NCBI GenBank assembly: GCA_016787445.1
Contig: JAEUTQ010000036.1
Location: forward strand, 19,641 to 83,640
Reading direction: 5' to 3'
Origin: Bacteroidia bacterium
GTDB lineage: Bacteria; Bacteroidota; Bacteroidia; B-17B0; Aurantibacillaceae
DNA: 64,000 bases
The notes below the pieces were generated by a model that was not told the DNA's origin, did not search any database, and saw only the letters and a program-made list of their open reading frames with translations. A program made the translations under genes and the position numbers. Below, piece after piece: positions 36,210-43,168 of the stretch (position 1 is its first letter; each line of letters opens with the position of its first letter).

Positions 36210-37802
36210 TCACCGGCTCACCACCACCTTCGAGAACTGAAGGGTGGAATTCGAATCTGAAAGTTTAAAGAAATAAGTACCGATGGCCAAAGTGCTAATG
36301 TCAATTTTATTCTGACCGGCTACCAACTTTTCTTCACTTAATTTTTCTCCCAGTATATTATAGATTTCCAGTTTTAGTGTGTTATCAGAAACAACAGTGA
36401 CAAACTCTGATGCGGGATTAGGATAAATAGAAATAGTTTCGGTACCTACATTTTCCAATTCATGAATTGCTGTTGGTGAATTACTGCACATGGAAGATTG
36501 TCTCCAGATATCGCGTTGAAACATGAGCCAGTCAGGGCCATTACCTTTTGCTACGGAAACCATGTAAGCGCGACCGAAATTTCCGGAAGTGTTGGGATAA
36601 ATCCCATAACCACCCACAATAAAAACATCTAATGTATCATCGCCGTCGAAATCGGAAATCACCGGCGCGTGACTTAATGAATATTGTGAATTACCATAAT
36701 GCGCCGCCAGATCAATGCTCCACTGTAAACTTCCGTTGTTGCCGTTTAAGGCCATCAATTGTCCTTTACTCGAACCAAAAACCACATCCAGATAAACATC
36801 CTTATTCATATCAGCTAAAGCCACCCCTCTGAATGCTTGTCCGAAATTAGGAATGGTGTAATTCCATTTTAAAGCGCCGCTATTGCTAAGTGCCGTAACC
36901 TGCGAACCGTTAGTAAATACCACATCGCAATTACCGTCGTTGTCAATGTCACCAATTGCCGCCGGAGAGCCAACGTAACCCGAGCCACAATATTTCCAGG
37001 CAGTTGTACCGTTTTCGCCATTGATGCAGTAGAGCGTGTCGTTATAAGAGCCGATGAGTAATTCGGGTTTACCGTCGTTATCCATATCCGCCACAGCCGT
37101 ACCATGATAAATATGATCGTGAACCGGATAAGCCCACAAACGTGTTTGATTGTTTCCGCGGAAAGCGAAGATGCTATCCTTATAATTAAAATTCCAGGTG
37201 GCCACTACAAAATCTAATTGTCCGTTGTTATCCAAATCCACAATCGTTGGCGCGGTTTGAATCCAGGAATTACCATCCACTTTAATTTCCCAGGCTTGCG
37301 AACCATCTTCTGCATTCAGACATAAAACATAACCGCCAAATTCGCCGTGTAACACTTCCGGTTTCCCATCATTATCTACATCAGCAATGGTAGGAGGTGA
37401 ATCACTGCCCTTGGTATTCGCTACCCATTTTACGGTGCCGTTCGGACCATTAAAACAAAACGTTTTGGGATTGCAGGATGCAGGGACAATAACCTCTTCC
37501 GATCCGATATTATCAACGTTGTAAATAATCGGCGCCACATCATTACAGCCATGGGTTCCCACTGCACTGGCATTGTATTTCCAAAGCAGCGTTCCGTTTT
37601 CCGAATTAAGCGCATAGATGGATGAATCGTTACGATAGCAACCAAAAACCAATTCTTTTTTTCCATCGCCATCAATATCCTTCGCTGCGGTTTGTCCCGC
37701 CGAGAAGTCCTTGGTATTGTACCACCATTTTATTTTTGGTGTTTGTGAAAAAGCTGAACTGCAGGCAAGCAACAAAAAGAAAAAAATTGACTTTGCTTTC
37801 AT
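36210..37802 (-). CDS. T9SS type A cargo protein with VCBS/FG-GAP-like repeats
   Basis: 530 residues from MKAKSIFFFLLLACSSAFSQ, a good signal peptide; the frame is open 48 nt further upstream but that part is not signal-like. About eight repeats of the type DIDGDGKKELVFGCY or DMDNDGKPELLIGSY carry Ca-binding DxDxDG loops and alternate with PQQ-like LNGENGTxxWxY strands, giving a beta-propeller. The last 75 residues are a T9SS type A sorting domain (ISIYPNPASEFVTVVS, IYNILGEKL, GTYFFKLSD). It is a secreted or surface-anchored propeller of unknown ligand. Confidence 0.87.
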   Translation of the reverse strand: MKAKSIFFFLLLACSSAFSQTPKIKWWYNTKDFSAGQTAAKDIDGDGKKELVFGCYRNDSSIYALNSENGTLLWKYNASAVGTHGCNDVAPIIYNVDNIGSEEVIVPASCNPKTFCFNGPNGTVKWVANTKGSDSPPTIADVDNDGKPEVLHGEFGGYVLCLNAEDGSQAWEIKVDGNSWIQTAPTIVDLDNNGQLDFVVATWNFNYKDSIFAFRGNNQTRLWAYPVHDHIYHGTAVADMDNDGKPELLIGSYNDTLYCINGENGTTAWKYCGSGYVGSPAAIGDIDNDGNCDVVFTNGSQVTALSNSGALKWNYTIPNFGQAFRGVALADMNKDVYLDVVFGSSKGQLMALNGNNGSLQWSIDLAAHYGNSQYSLSHAPVISDFDGDDTLDVFIVGGYGIYPNTSGNFGRAYMVSVAKGNGPDWLMFQRDIWRQSSMCSNSPTAIHELENVGTETISIYPNPASEFVTVVSDNTLKLEIYNILGEKLSEEKLVAGQNKIDISTLAIGTYFFKLSDSNSTLQFSKVVVSR

Positions 37803-37843
37803 GGGGATGGATTTTGTATAATCAAATATAGTAAAATTGGGAT

Positions 37844-37893
37844 AACTCACCCCGGCCCTCTCTATGAATAGAGAGGGGGAAGTACAGGAACCC
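37844..37893. repeat. CTCACCCC palindromic repeat, copy A
   Basis: ACTCACCCCGGCCCTCTCTA and its inverted arm GAGAGGGGGAAGTACAGGAA around ATGAAT. Same family as 34953-34993, 38090-38161, 38260-38310 and 39273-39320. Confidence 0.75.
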
Positions 37894-37926
37894 TTTTACG
37901 AAAAGTGGCAAATAATCAGAAACAGA

Positions 37927-38014
37927 ATGCTCATTTTAACCAAATCAAAATTTAGAGATTATTCAATAAGTGTTATGTGTTTAATGTTTAACATATAACA
38001 AGAAATAAGAAATG
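37927..38014 (+). repeat. 85-bp repeat unit, copy 1
   Basis: The unit runs from ATGCTCATTTTAACC to the next ATG at 38012, exactly 85 bp. It contains an imperfect palindrome, GTTATGTGTTTAA with TTTAACATATAAC, and ends with AACAAGAAATAAGAAATG. Copies 3 and 4 have the same length once the 40-bp insert of copy 3 is removed. No gene follows this copy. Confidence 0.75.
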
Positions 38015-38034
38015 ACCAACAAATCCCCTGCATT

Positions 38035-38560
38035 TCTGCGCCTCCACCTGCACTGCGTTTGTTGGATAAATCCGCGTGAAACAAATAAGACTCACCCTGG
38101 CCCCTGTCTGCCTTAGGTACGACAGGCAAGCTCTCTATGAATAGAGAGAGGGAAGTGCAGGAACCGCTCTGCGAAAATCCGCGTAATCCGCGGGAAAAAT
38201 AAATAATGATCAGTAAAGAGCCCGCACTGCGTCTTTGCGCCTCCGCGTGAAACAAATAAAACTCACCCCCAGCCCCTCTCTACAAGTAGAGAAGGGGGAA
38301 GTGCAGAAACCGCTCAGCGTCTTTGCGCCTCCGCGTGAAACCCATCTGCGAAAATCAGCGGTATCTGCGGGAAACCCAAACATTCAAACCCGGGTGAAAC
38401 CGCTCCAATTTCCCTACTCAAACGTGAGTAAATTTTTTAAAAGATGTTGTAACATCTTTAGCTTGCTGACTCAAATTCCGAGGGGAAAAAGCCGCCCTGA
38501 CTTATTAACAACACGCTTCTATTAACTCGGGTTGTGGTCGGTGGAATTGCGCATTAAGAA
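38035..38560. repeat. mosaic of REP-like palindromes and CGCGGGAAA-type repeats
   Basis: No gene is seen here. 38090-38161 is a CTCACCCC unit interrupted by a second small palindrome (CTGTCTGCCTTAGGTACGACAG). 38168-38198 has TCTGCGAAAATCCGCGTAAT plus CCGCGGGAAA, recurring at 38345-38375, 39233-39265 and 39322-39353. 38228-38252 and 38315-38340 share GTCTTTGCGCCTCCGCGTGA. 38260-38310 is another CTCACCCC unit. 38439-38459 is a small hairpin (AAGATGTT with AACATCTT). Confidence 0.65.
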
Positions 38561-38660
38561 ATAGTATTTTCAGGCTGCCTATGAATCACTCAGAATGTTA
38601 CCCTTTTGTGACTGAGAACGGCGGAGCCATGAAAAGTAGGGAGAGTAAGTTAGGAGTTCG

Positions 38661-38881
38661 TCATTGCGAGGAACGAAGCAATCTTATTTATTAACAGATT
38701 CCTCCCGATGGTCGGAATGACGAATACACAGAATGTCATGTCGAGCGTAGTCGAGACATTTTTTTCAAGTAACAGATTCCTCCCGTTGGTCGGAATGACG
38801 AATACACAGAATGTCATGTCGAGCGTAGTCGAGACATTTTTTTCAAGTAACAGATTCCTCCCGATGGTCGGAATGACGAAC
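38661..38881. repeat. 78-bp tandem repeat (2 full copies and a partial third)
   Basis: Units start at 38694, 38772 and 38850 (ACAGATTCCTCCCG), a period of exactly 78 bp. Each has GGTCGGAATGACGAATACAC, then CAGAATGTCATGTCGAGCGT and AGTCGAGACATTTTTTTC. The array is preceded by CATTGCGAGGAACGAAGCAA. Because 78 is a multiple of three, frames stay open on both strands, but these are not real genes. A diverged unit lies at 35062-35174. Confidence 0.85.
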
Positions 38882-38888
38882 AAAAAAA

Positions 38889-38945
38889 ATTATTCAATAA
38901 GTGTTATGTGTTTAATGTTTAACACTTAACAAGAAATAAAAAATG
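38889..38945 (+). repeat. 85-bp repeat unit, copy 2 (3' part only)
   Basis: The shared part begins at ATTATTCAATAAGTGTTATG and runs through AACAAGAAATAAAAAATG. The final ATG (38943) is the start codon of the DUF2061 gene, so the repeat supplies its upstream region. Confidence 0.75.
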
Positions 38946-39185
38946 CTCATTGATCGTTTAGCATCCATTCATCCTTCGGTAAAGCGTCACGCCATGAAAA
39001 CAATTACCTGGCGAATTGTGGGTACTATCGATTCGGTTTTATTGGCATGGATTGTTACCGGCGACCCAATGATTGGTTTGAAAATCGGCGGACTCGAACT
39101 TTTCACCAAAATGATTTTATATTTCATTCATGAACGTGTGTGGTATAAAATTAATTTCGGGTTACCGCATCGGAAAGGGAGTTAG
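38943..39185 (+). CDS. DUF2061 domain-containing membrane protein
   Basis: 80 residues. The family signature KRHAMKTITWRIVGTIDSVL at about 14-33 leads into a first membrane segment, and a second follows at about 43-62 (IGLKIGGLELFTKMILYFIH), then HERVWYKINFG. DUF2061 proteins are small predicted membrane proteins often near sulfate assimilation genes; none are seen here. The ATG is the last three bases of 85-bp repeat copy 2, whose AAGAAATAAAAA stretch is the only sequence available as a ribosome binding region. Confidence 0.85.
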   Translation: MLIDRLASIHPSVKRHAMKTITWRIVGTIDSVLLAWIVTGDPMIGLKIGGLELFTKMILYFIHERVWYKINFGLPHRKGS

Positions 39186-39367
39186 TTGGGAGATCGTAGT
39201 TCGTAGTTGTTAGAGGGAAAATTACAGTAACCGTTCAGCGAAAGACTGCGTAATCCGCGGGAAACAAATAAAACTCACCCCGACCCTCTCTATGAATAGA
39301 GAGGGGGAAGTACAGAAACCTATCTGCGAAAATCCGCGTAATCTGCGGGAAACAAATTGAAAACTGA
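39186..39367. repeat. REP-like repeats upstream of the polysaccharide locus
   Basis: No gene. 39233-39265 and 39322-39353 are CGCGGGAAA-type repeats, and 39273-39320 is a CTCACCCC palindrome almost identical to copy A at 37844 (CCCTCTCTATGAATAGAGAG core). Confidence 0.7.
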
Positions 39368-39495
39368 ATGCTAATTTTTACCAAAACAAAACTTAAAAAT
39401 TATTCAATAAGTGTTATGTGTTTAATGTTTAATGGAGAGGTGGTACTCTCCATCGCGAGCTGCACCACGTGACATATAACAAGAAATAAAAAATG
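39368..39495 (+). repeat. 85-bp repeat unit, copy 3, with 40-bp palindromic insert
   Basis: The copy matches copy 4 up to TGTTTAA (39432) and again from CATATAAC (39473). The 40 bases between are extra. They contain a perfect 7-bp hairpin TGGAGAG/CTCTCCA, a TCGCGA palindrome and ACCAC able to pair with the hairpin loop GTGGT. No target-site duplication is clear. Without the insert the unit is 85 bp. Confidence 0.75.
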
Positions 39496-39580
39496 ATAAT
39501 TTCTACCAATACACAACTTAATAATTATTCAATAAGTGTTATGTGTTTAATGTTTAACATATAACAAGAAATAAAAAATG
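39493..39580 (+). repeat. 85-bp repeat unit, copy 4
   Basis: Directly follows copy 3 in tandem (ATG 39493 to ATG 39578 is 85 bp). Its terminal ATG is the start codon of the truncated epimerase copy at 39578-39688. Confidence 0.75.
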
Positions 39581-39688
39581 ATTAACGACAAAAATATACT
39601 AGTTACAGGCGGAGCCGGCTTCATCGGCTCCAACCTATGCGCCTGTCCGACGAAGTGCAACGCAGGCGGAAAGCATTATAAAAAATGA
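39578..39688 (+). pseudogene. truncated 5' copy of the epimerase gene
   Basis: A 36-codon frame starts MINDKNILVTGGAGFIGSNL, nearly the same protein start as the intact epimerase (MISNKNILVTGGAGFIGSNL). The first 40 bases are almost identical in DNA; the rest differs mainly at third codon positions (GGCTTCATCGGC against GGATTTATTGGC). After about 66 bp it runs into an unrelated palindrome (CGCCTG at 39640 with CAGGCG at 39663) and stops at the ATGA that starts the real gene. It looks like the leftover of a divergent allele. Confidence 0.75.
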
Positions 39689-40662
39689 TTAGCAACAAAA
39701 ATATACTAGTTACAGGCGGAGCAGGATTTATTGGCTCTAATTTATGTGAGGCTTTGATCAATTTAAACAACCGCGTAACCTGCCTCGATAACTTCGCCAC
39801 AGGAAAAAGAGAAAACATTGCCGAATTATTGAACAACAAAAACTTTGTTTTAATTGAAGGCGACATCCGTAACCTCGAAGATTGTAAAAAAGCGGTGGCG
39901 GGTAATGATTATATTTTGCATCAGGCAGCATTAGGTTCAGTACCGAGGAGTATCAATGACCCTATTACCACCAATGCCGTAAACATAGGTGGTTTTGTAA
40001 ATATGTTGGTAGCTGCTAAAGAAGCAAAGGTAAAACGCTTTGTGTACGCGGCGAGCAGCAGTACGTATGGCGACAGTACCGCATTGCCAAAGGTGGAAGA
40101 GAACATTGGGAAGCCTCTTTCTCCGTATGCCGTAACAAAACTGGTGAATGAATTGTATGCCGATGTATTTCATAAAACGTATGGCATTGATACCATAGGC
40201 TTGAGGTACTTTAATGTATTTGGCCGTAGACAAGATCCTAACGGTGCTTATGCCGCGGCAATACCCAAGTTTGTCATGCAGTTGATGAAATATGAAAGCC
40301 CGGTGATAAATGGCGATGGCACGCACAGCCGCGACTTCACCTATATCGACAATGTGATACAAGCCAATTTACTCGCCTTAAGCACAGAAAATAAAGAAGC
40401 ATTAAATCAAGTGTACAATGTTGCCTATGGCGAGCGCACCACCTTAAATGATTTAATGAGCAGCTTAATTAAACATTTGAGTAAATACGATAAGAAGATT
40501 GGAGAGGTGAAAGTAATTCATGGGCCAAATCGATTGGGTGACATACCTCATTCATTGGCTAGCATCAACAAAGGAAAAAAATATTTAAACTACGATCCGC
40601 AATACTCTTTAGATAAAGGCTTGGAAGAGGCTTTGAAATGGTATTGGGAATATTTAAAGTAA
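39685..40662 (+). CDS. UDP-N-acetylglucosamine 4-epimerase-like (WbpP/TviC type) SDR protein
   Basis: 325 residues, extended SDR fold. NAD-binding TGGAGFIGSN is at residue 11, the Ser-Ser-x-TYG and PLSPYAVTK motifs carry the catalytic Tyr/Lys, and LRYFNVFGRRQDPNGAYAAA and DGTHSRDFTYIDNVIQAN agree closely with WbpP/TviC, which interconvert UDP-GlcNAc and UDP-GalNAc (or the uronic acids). It would supply a precursor of the surface polysaccharide and is the first gene of the locus. The next gene begins directly after its stop codon. A truncated variant copy of its 5' end lies just upstream. Confidence 0.88.
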   Translation: MISNKNILVTGGAGFIGSNLCEALINLNNRVTCLDNFATGKRENIAELLNNKNFVLIEGDIRNLEDCKKAVAGNDYILHQAALGSVPRSINDPITTNAVNIGGFVNMLVAAKEAKVKRFVYAASSSTYGDSTALPKVEENIGKPLSPYAVTKLVNELYADVFHKTYGIDTIGLRYFNVFGRRQDPNGAYAAAIPKFVMQLMKYESPVINGDGTHSRDFTYIDNVIQANLLALSTENKEALNQVYNVAYGERTTLNDLMSSLIKHLSKYDKKIGEVKVIHGPNRLGDIPHSLASINKGKKYLNYDPQYSLDKGLEEALKWYWEYLK

Positions 40663-41655
40663 ATGAATGTCTTAGCAATTATACCGGCGCGCAGCGGTTC
40701 AAAATCGATTCCAGATAAAAACATTATGTCGGTAAATGGAAAGCCGTTAATGGCTTATTCAATTGAACAGGCCTTAAGCTCGAAATTAATAACACGTACA
40801 ATTGTTTCTACGGATAGTGATTACTATGCACAAATAGCAAAGACTTTTGGCGCTGAGATTCCGTTTGTCCGACCTGCAGAAATTTCGGGTGATTTTGCAA
40901 CCGACTTAGAAGTTTTTGAACATGCTTTGCGATTTTTGAAAAGCACAGAAGGGTATGAGGCTGATGTCGTTGTTCATTTGCGGCCGACCACACCAATACG
41001 CAATGTTGAGGATATTGATGCGATGATTCAATTGCTCATCAATAATAAAAATTGGGATTCGGTTAGGTCTGTAGCGCCTTCGCCTGAAACACCATTTAAA
41101 ATGTGGTTTGAAGAGAATGGAGTTTTGATTCCTGTTGTAACAGACAAACATATTGATGAGGCTTACAATCAACCTCGTCAGAAATTGCCAAAGGTGTATT
41201 TGCAAAACGCTTCGATTGATGTGACTCGAGGCGCAACAATCCTTTCTAAAAAATCTATGACAGGAGATGTGATTGGTGCTTATATCATGAAAGAAAATTA
41301 TGACATCGACCATTATTCTGATTTAGAAAAATTGAAATCAGCTTCAAAAGAGGAGTTTTCCGGGAAAACATTTTGTTTTGACATTGATGGTGTTGTAGCA
41401 AATCTATCACCCAACAATGATTATAATCTTTCTACCCCAAATACACCGGTTATCGAAAAAATAAATCGCCTTTACGACGCTAAAAATTACATAGTACTTT
41501 TTACGGCAAGAGGCTCAAAAACAGGAATCGACTGGTCGGAAGTCACTGCCACGCAAATGAAGAAGTGGGGTGTAAAATACCATGAATTGAGGTTTGGTAA
41601 ACCCGCGGCAGATTACTATATTGACGACAGATTAATAAGCATAAATCAACTATAA
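40663..41655 (+). CDS. acylneuraminate cytidylyltransferase-HAD phosphatase fusion
   Basis: 330 residues. Residues 1-225 are a CMP-acylneuraminate synthetase-type nucleotidyltransferase (IIPARSGSKSIPDKNI, HLRPTTPIR), which activates a nonulosonic acid with CTP. Residues about 238-330 are a small HAD domain (FCFDIDGVVANL nucleophile Asp, LFTARGSKTG, DYYIDDR) like the phosphatases of capsule loci. The fusion could remove the 9-phosphate of the ulosonate and activate the sugar in one protein. The start codon abuts the previous stop, and the NeuB-like gene follows after 3 nt. Confidence 0.87.
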   Translation: MNVLAIIPARSGSKSIPDKNIMSVNGKPLMAYSIEQALSSKLITRTIVSTDSDYYAQIAKTFGAEIPFVRPAEISGDFATDLEVFEHALRFLKSTEGYEADVVVHLRPTTPIRNVEDIDAMIQLLINNKNWDSVRSVAPSPETPFKMWFEENGVLIPVVTDKHIDEAYNQPRQKLPKVYLQNASIDVTRGATILSKKSMTGDVIGAYIMKENYDIDHYSDLEKLKSASKEEFSGKTFCFDIDGVVANLSPNNDYNLSTPNTPVIEKINRLYDAKNYIVLFTARGSKTGIDWSEVTATQMKKWGVKYHELRFGKPAADYYIDDRLISINQL

Positions 41656-41658
41656 AAT

Positions 41659-43161
41659 ATGAAGCAGAACAACGGATTGTTTGACAATCTATTTATTTTC
41701 GAAATGGCTAATAACCATCAGGGAGATGTTAATCATGGAATTAATATCATCAAGGAAATGGGTAAAATAGCCAAGAAGCACAACATTAAAGCAGCAGTTA
41801 AATTACAATATCGTCAGCTCGATTCATTCATTCATCCTGAATTTCGTAACGATACAAAAGCGAAACATATCAGTCGTTTTTTATCTACAGAATTAAAACA
41901 AGATCAGTTCCTGCAATTGGTAAATGCAATTAAAGCAGAAGGAATGATTTCGATGTGTACACCATTTGATGAAGCTTCTGTAGATGTGATTCTAAAACAC
42001 AATATTGAAGTGATTAAAATTGCCAGTTGCAGTGCAGATGATTGGCCTTTGTTAGAGAAGATTGTAAAAACAAATAAGCCTATCATTGCATCAACCGGTG
42101 GATTAAGTTTATTTGAAATCGATAATTTAGTTACGTACTTGGGTCACAGAGATTCAAACTTTGCAGTGCTTCATTGTGTAGGTATTTATCCTAGCCCTAA
42201 CAATGTGCTCAATTTAAATTTCATTTCAAAATTGAAACACCGCTATCCGGATGTATGTATAGGTTATTCAGGACATGAGGCACCTGATAATTACGATGTG
42301 ATTAAAGTAGCAATTGCAAAAGGAGCAAAAATATTTGAAAGACACGTAGGTTTACCAACGGATACTATTACGCTGAATAATTACTCGATGAATCCACAGG
42401 AAACAGATAAGTGGATTGCAGAAGCAAAAGTGGCCATGGAAATTTGTGGTAATAATGATAAGGCTATCACAAAAGATGAGGCAGACTCTTTACTATCATT
42501 AAAACGCGGTGTGTTTGCTAAAAAGGATATTAAGAAAGGAAGTAAAATAAAAGCGGAAGATGTATTCTTTGCAATGCCTTGTAAAGAGGGACAATTAAAT
42601 AGCAGTCAGTTTGGACGTGTGAGAGCAAACTTTACAGCTAGTAAAGATTACAAAGCAAACGAATCAATTTTCGAAACTTCCGAAATAGATAATTATTATA
42701 AAATCAGAAAGATCATTCATGAGGCAAAAGGGTTATTGTCGGAAGCAGGTGTAGTGTTAAACGAAAAAGCGGAAATTGAATTATCGCATCATTATGGCTT
42801 AGATAAATTTCATGAATTCGGAATTTTAATAGTGAACTTAATCAATCGCGAATACTGTAAAAAAATTATCGTTGTATTCCCCGGACAACATCACCCGGAG
42901 CAACATCATATCAAGAAAGAAGAAACCTTCCATGTATTGAGTGGTGAGTTAGGTGTGAGCATGAATGGCATAAAATCTGTATTGAAGAAGGGCGATATTT
43001 TAACTGTAGAGCGTGGCGTGAAACATGCATTTTGGAGTGATAAGGGCGCTATATTGGAAGAAGTATCTACAACGCATTATAGAAATGATTCATTCTATAC
43101 GGATCCAAAAATTAATGAACTGGATCCAATGCAAAGAAAAACCATATTAGAACATTTTTAA
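41659..43161 (+). CDS. NeuB-family synthase with SAF and C-terminal cupin domain
   Basis: 500 residues. Residues about 10-260 are a NeuB-type TIM barrel (EMANNHQGD, VKLQYRQLDS, IKIASCSADDWPLLEK, GYSGHE) that condenses phosphoenolpyruvate with an amino sugar. A SAF domain (KRGVFAKKDIKKGSKI, about 290-345) follows as in sialic acid synthases. Residues about 400-490 are an added cupin (HHPEQHHIKKEETFHVLSGE) with a His/Glu metal site, like sugar isomerases. Substrate motifs differ from standard NeuB (FERHVGLPTDTITLNNYS), so the product may not be sialic acid. No epimerase for ManNAc or Pse/Leg precursor genes are nearby. Confidence 0.85.
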   Translation: MKQNNGLFDNLFIFEMANNHQGDVNHGINIIKEMGKIAKKHNIKAAVKLQYRQLDSFIHPEFRNDTKAKHISRFLSTELKQDQFLQLVNAIKAEGMISMCTPFDEASVDVILKHNIEVIKIASCSADDWPLLEKIVKTNKPIIASTGGLSLFEIDNLVTYLGHRDSNFAVLHCVGIYPSPNNVLNLNFISKLKHRYPDVCIGYSGHEAPDNYDVIKVAIAKGAKIFERHVGLPTDTITLNNYSMNPQETDKWIAEAKVAMEICGNNDKAITKDEADSLLSLKRGVFAKKDIKKGSKIKAEDVFFAMPCKEGQLNSSQFGRVRANFTASKDYKANESIFETSEIDNYYKIRKIIHEAKGLLSEAGVVLNEKAEIELSHHYGLDKFHEFGILIVNLINREYCKKIIVVFPGQHHPEQHHIKKEETFHVLSGELGVSMNGIKSVLKKGDILTVERGVKHAFWSDKGAILEEVSTTHYRNDSFYTDPKINELDPMQRKTILEHF

Positions 43162-43168
43162 TTTTTAA

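Noticed and set aside
38661..38881. Possible CRISPR array
   Set aside because: The units are directly joined 78-bp tandem copies with no variable spacers, and there are no cas genes.
38650..38929. Open frames on both strands over the 78-bp repeat
   Set aside because: They are by-products of a repeat whose period is a multiple of three; the peptide repeats every 26 residues on either strand.
37927..39580. Short peptides coded from each 85-bp repeat ATG
   Set aside because: The 20-25 residue peptides differ by several non-synonymous changes and stop in the palindrome, so DNA-level repetition explains them.
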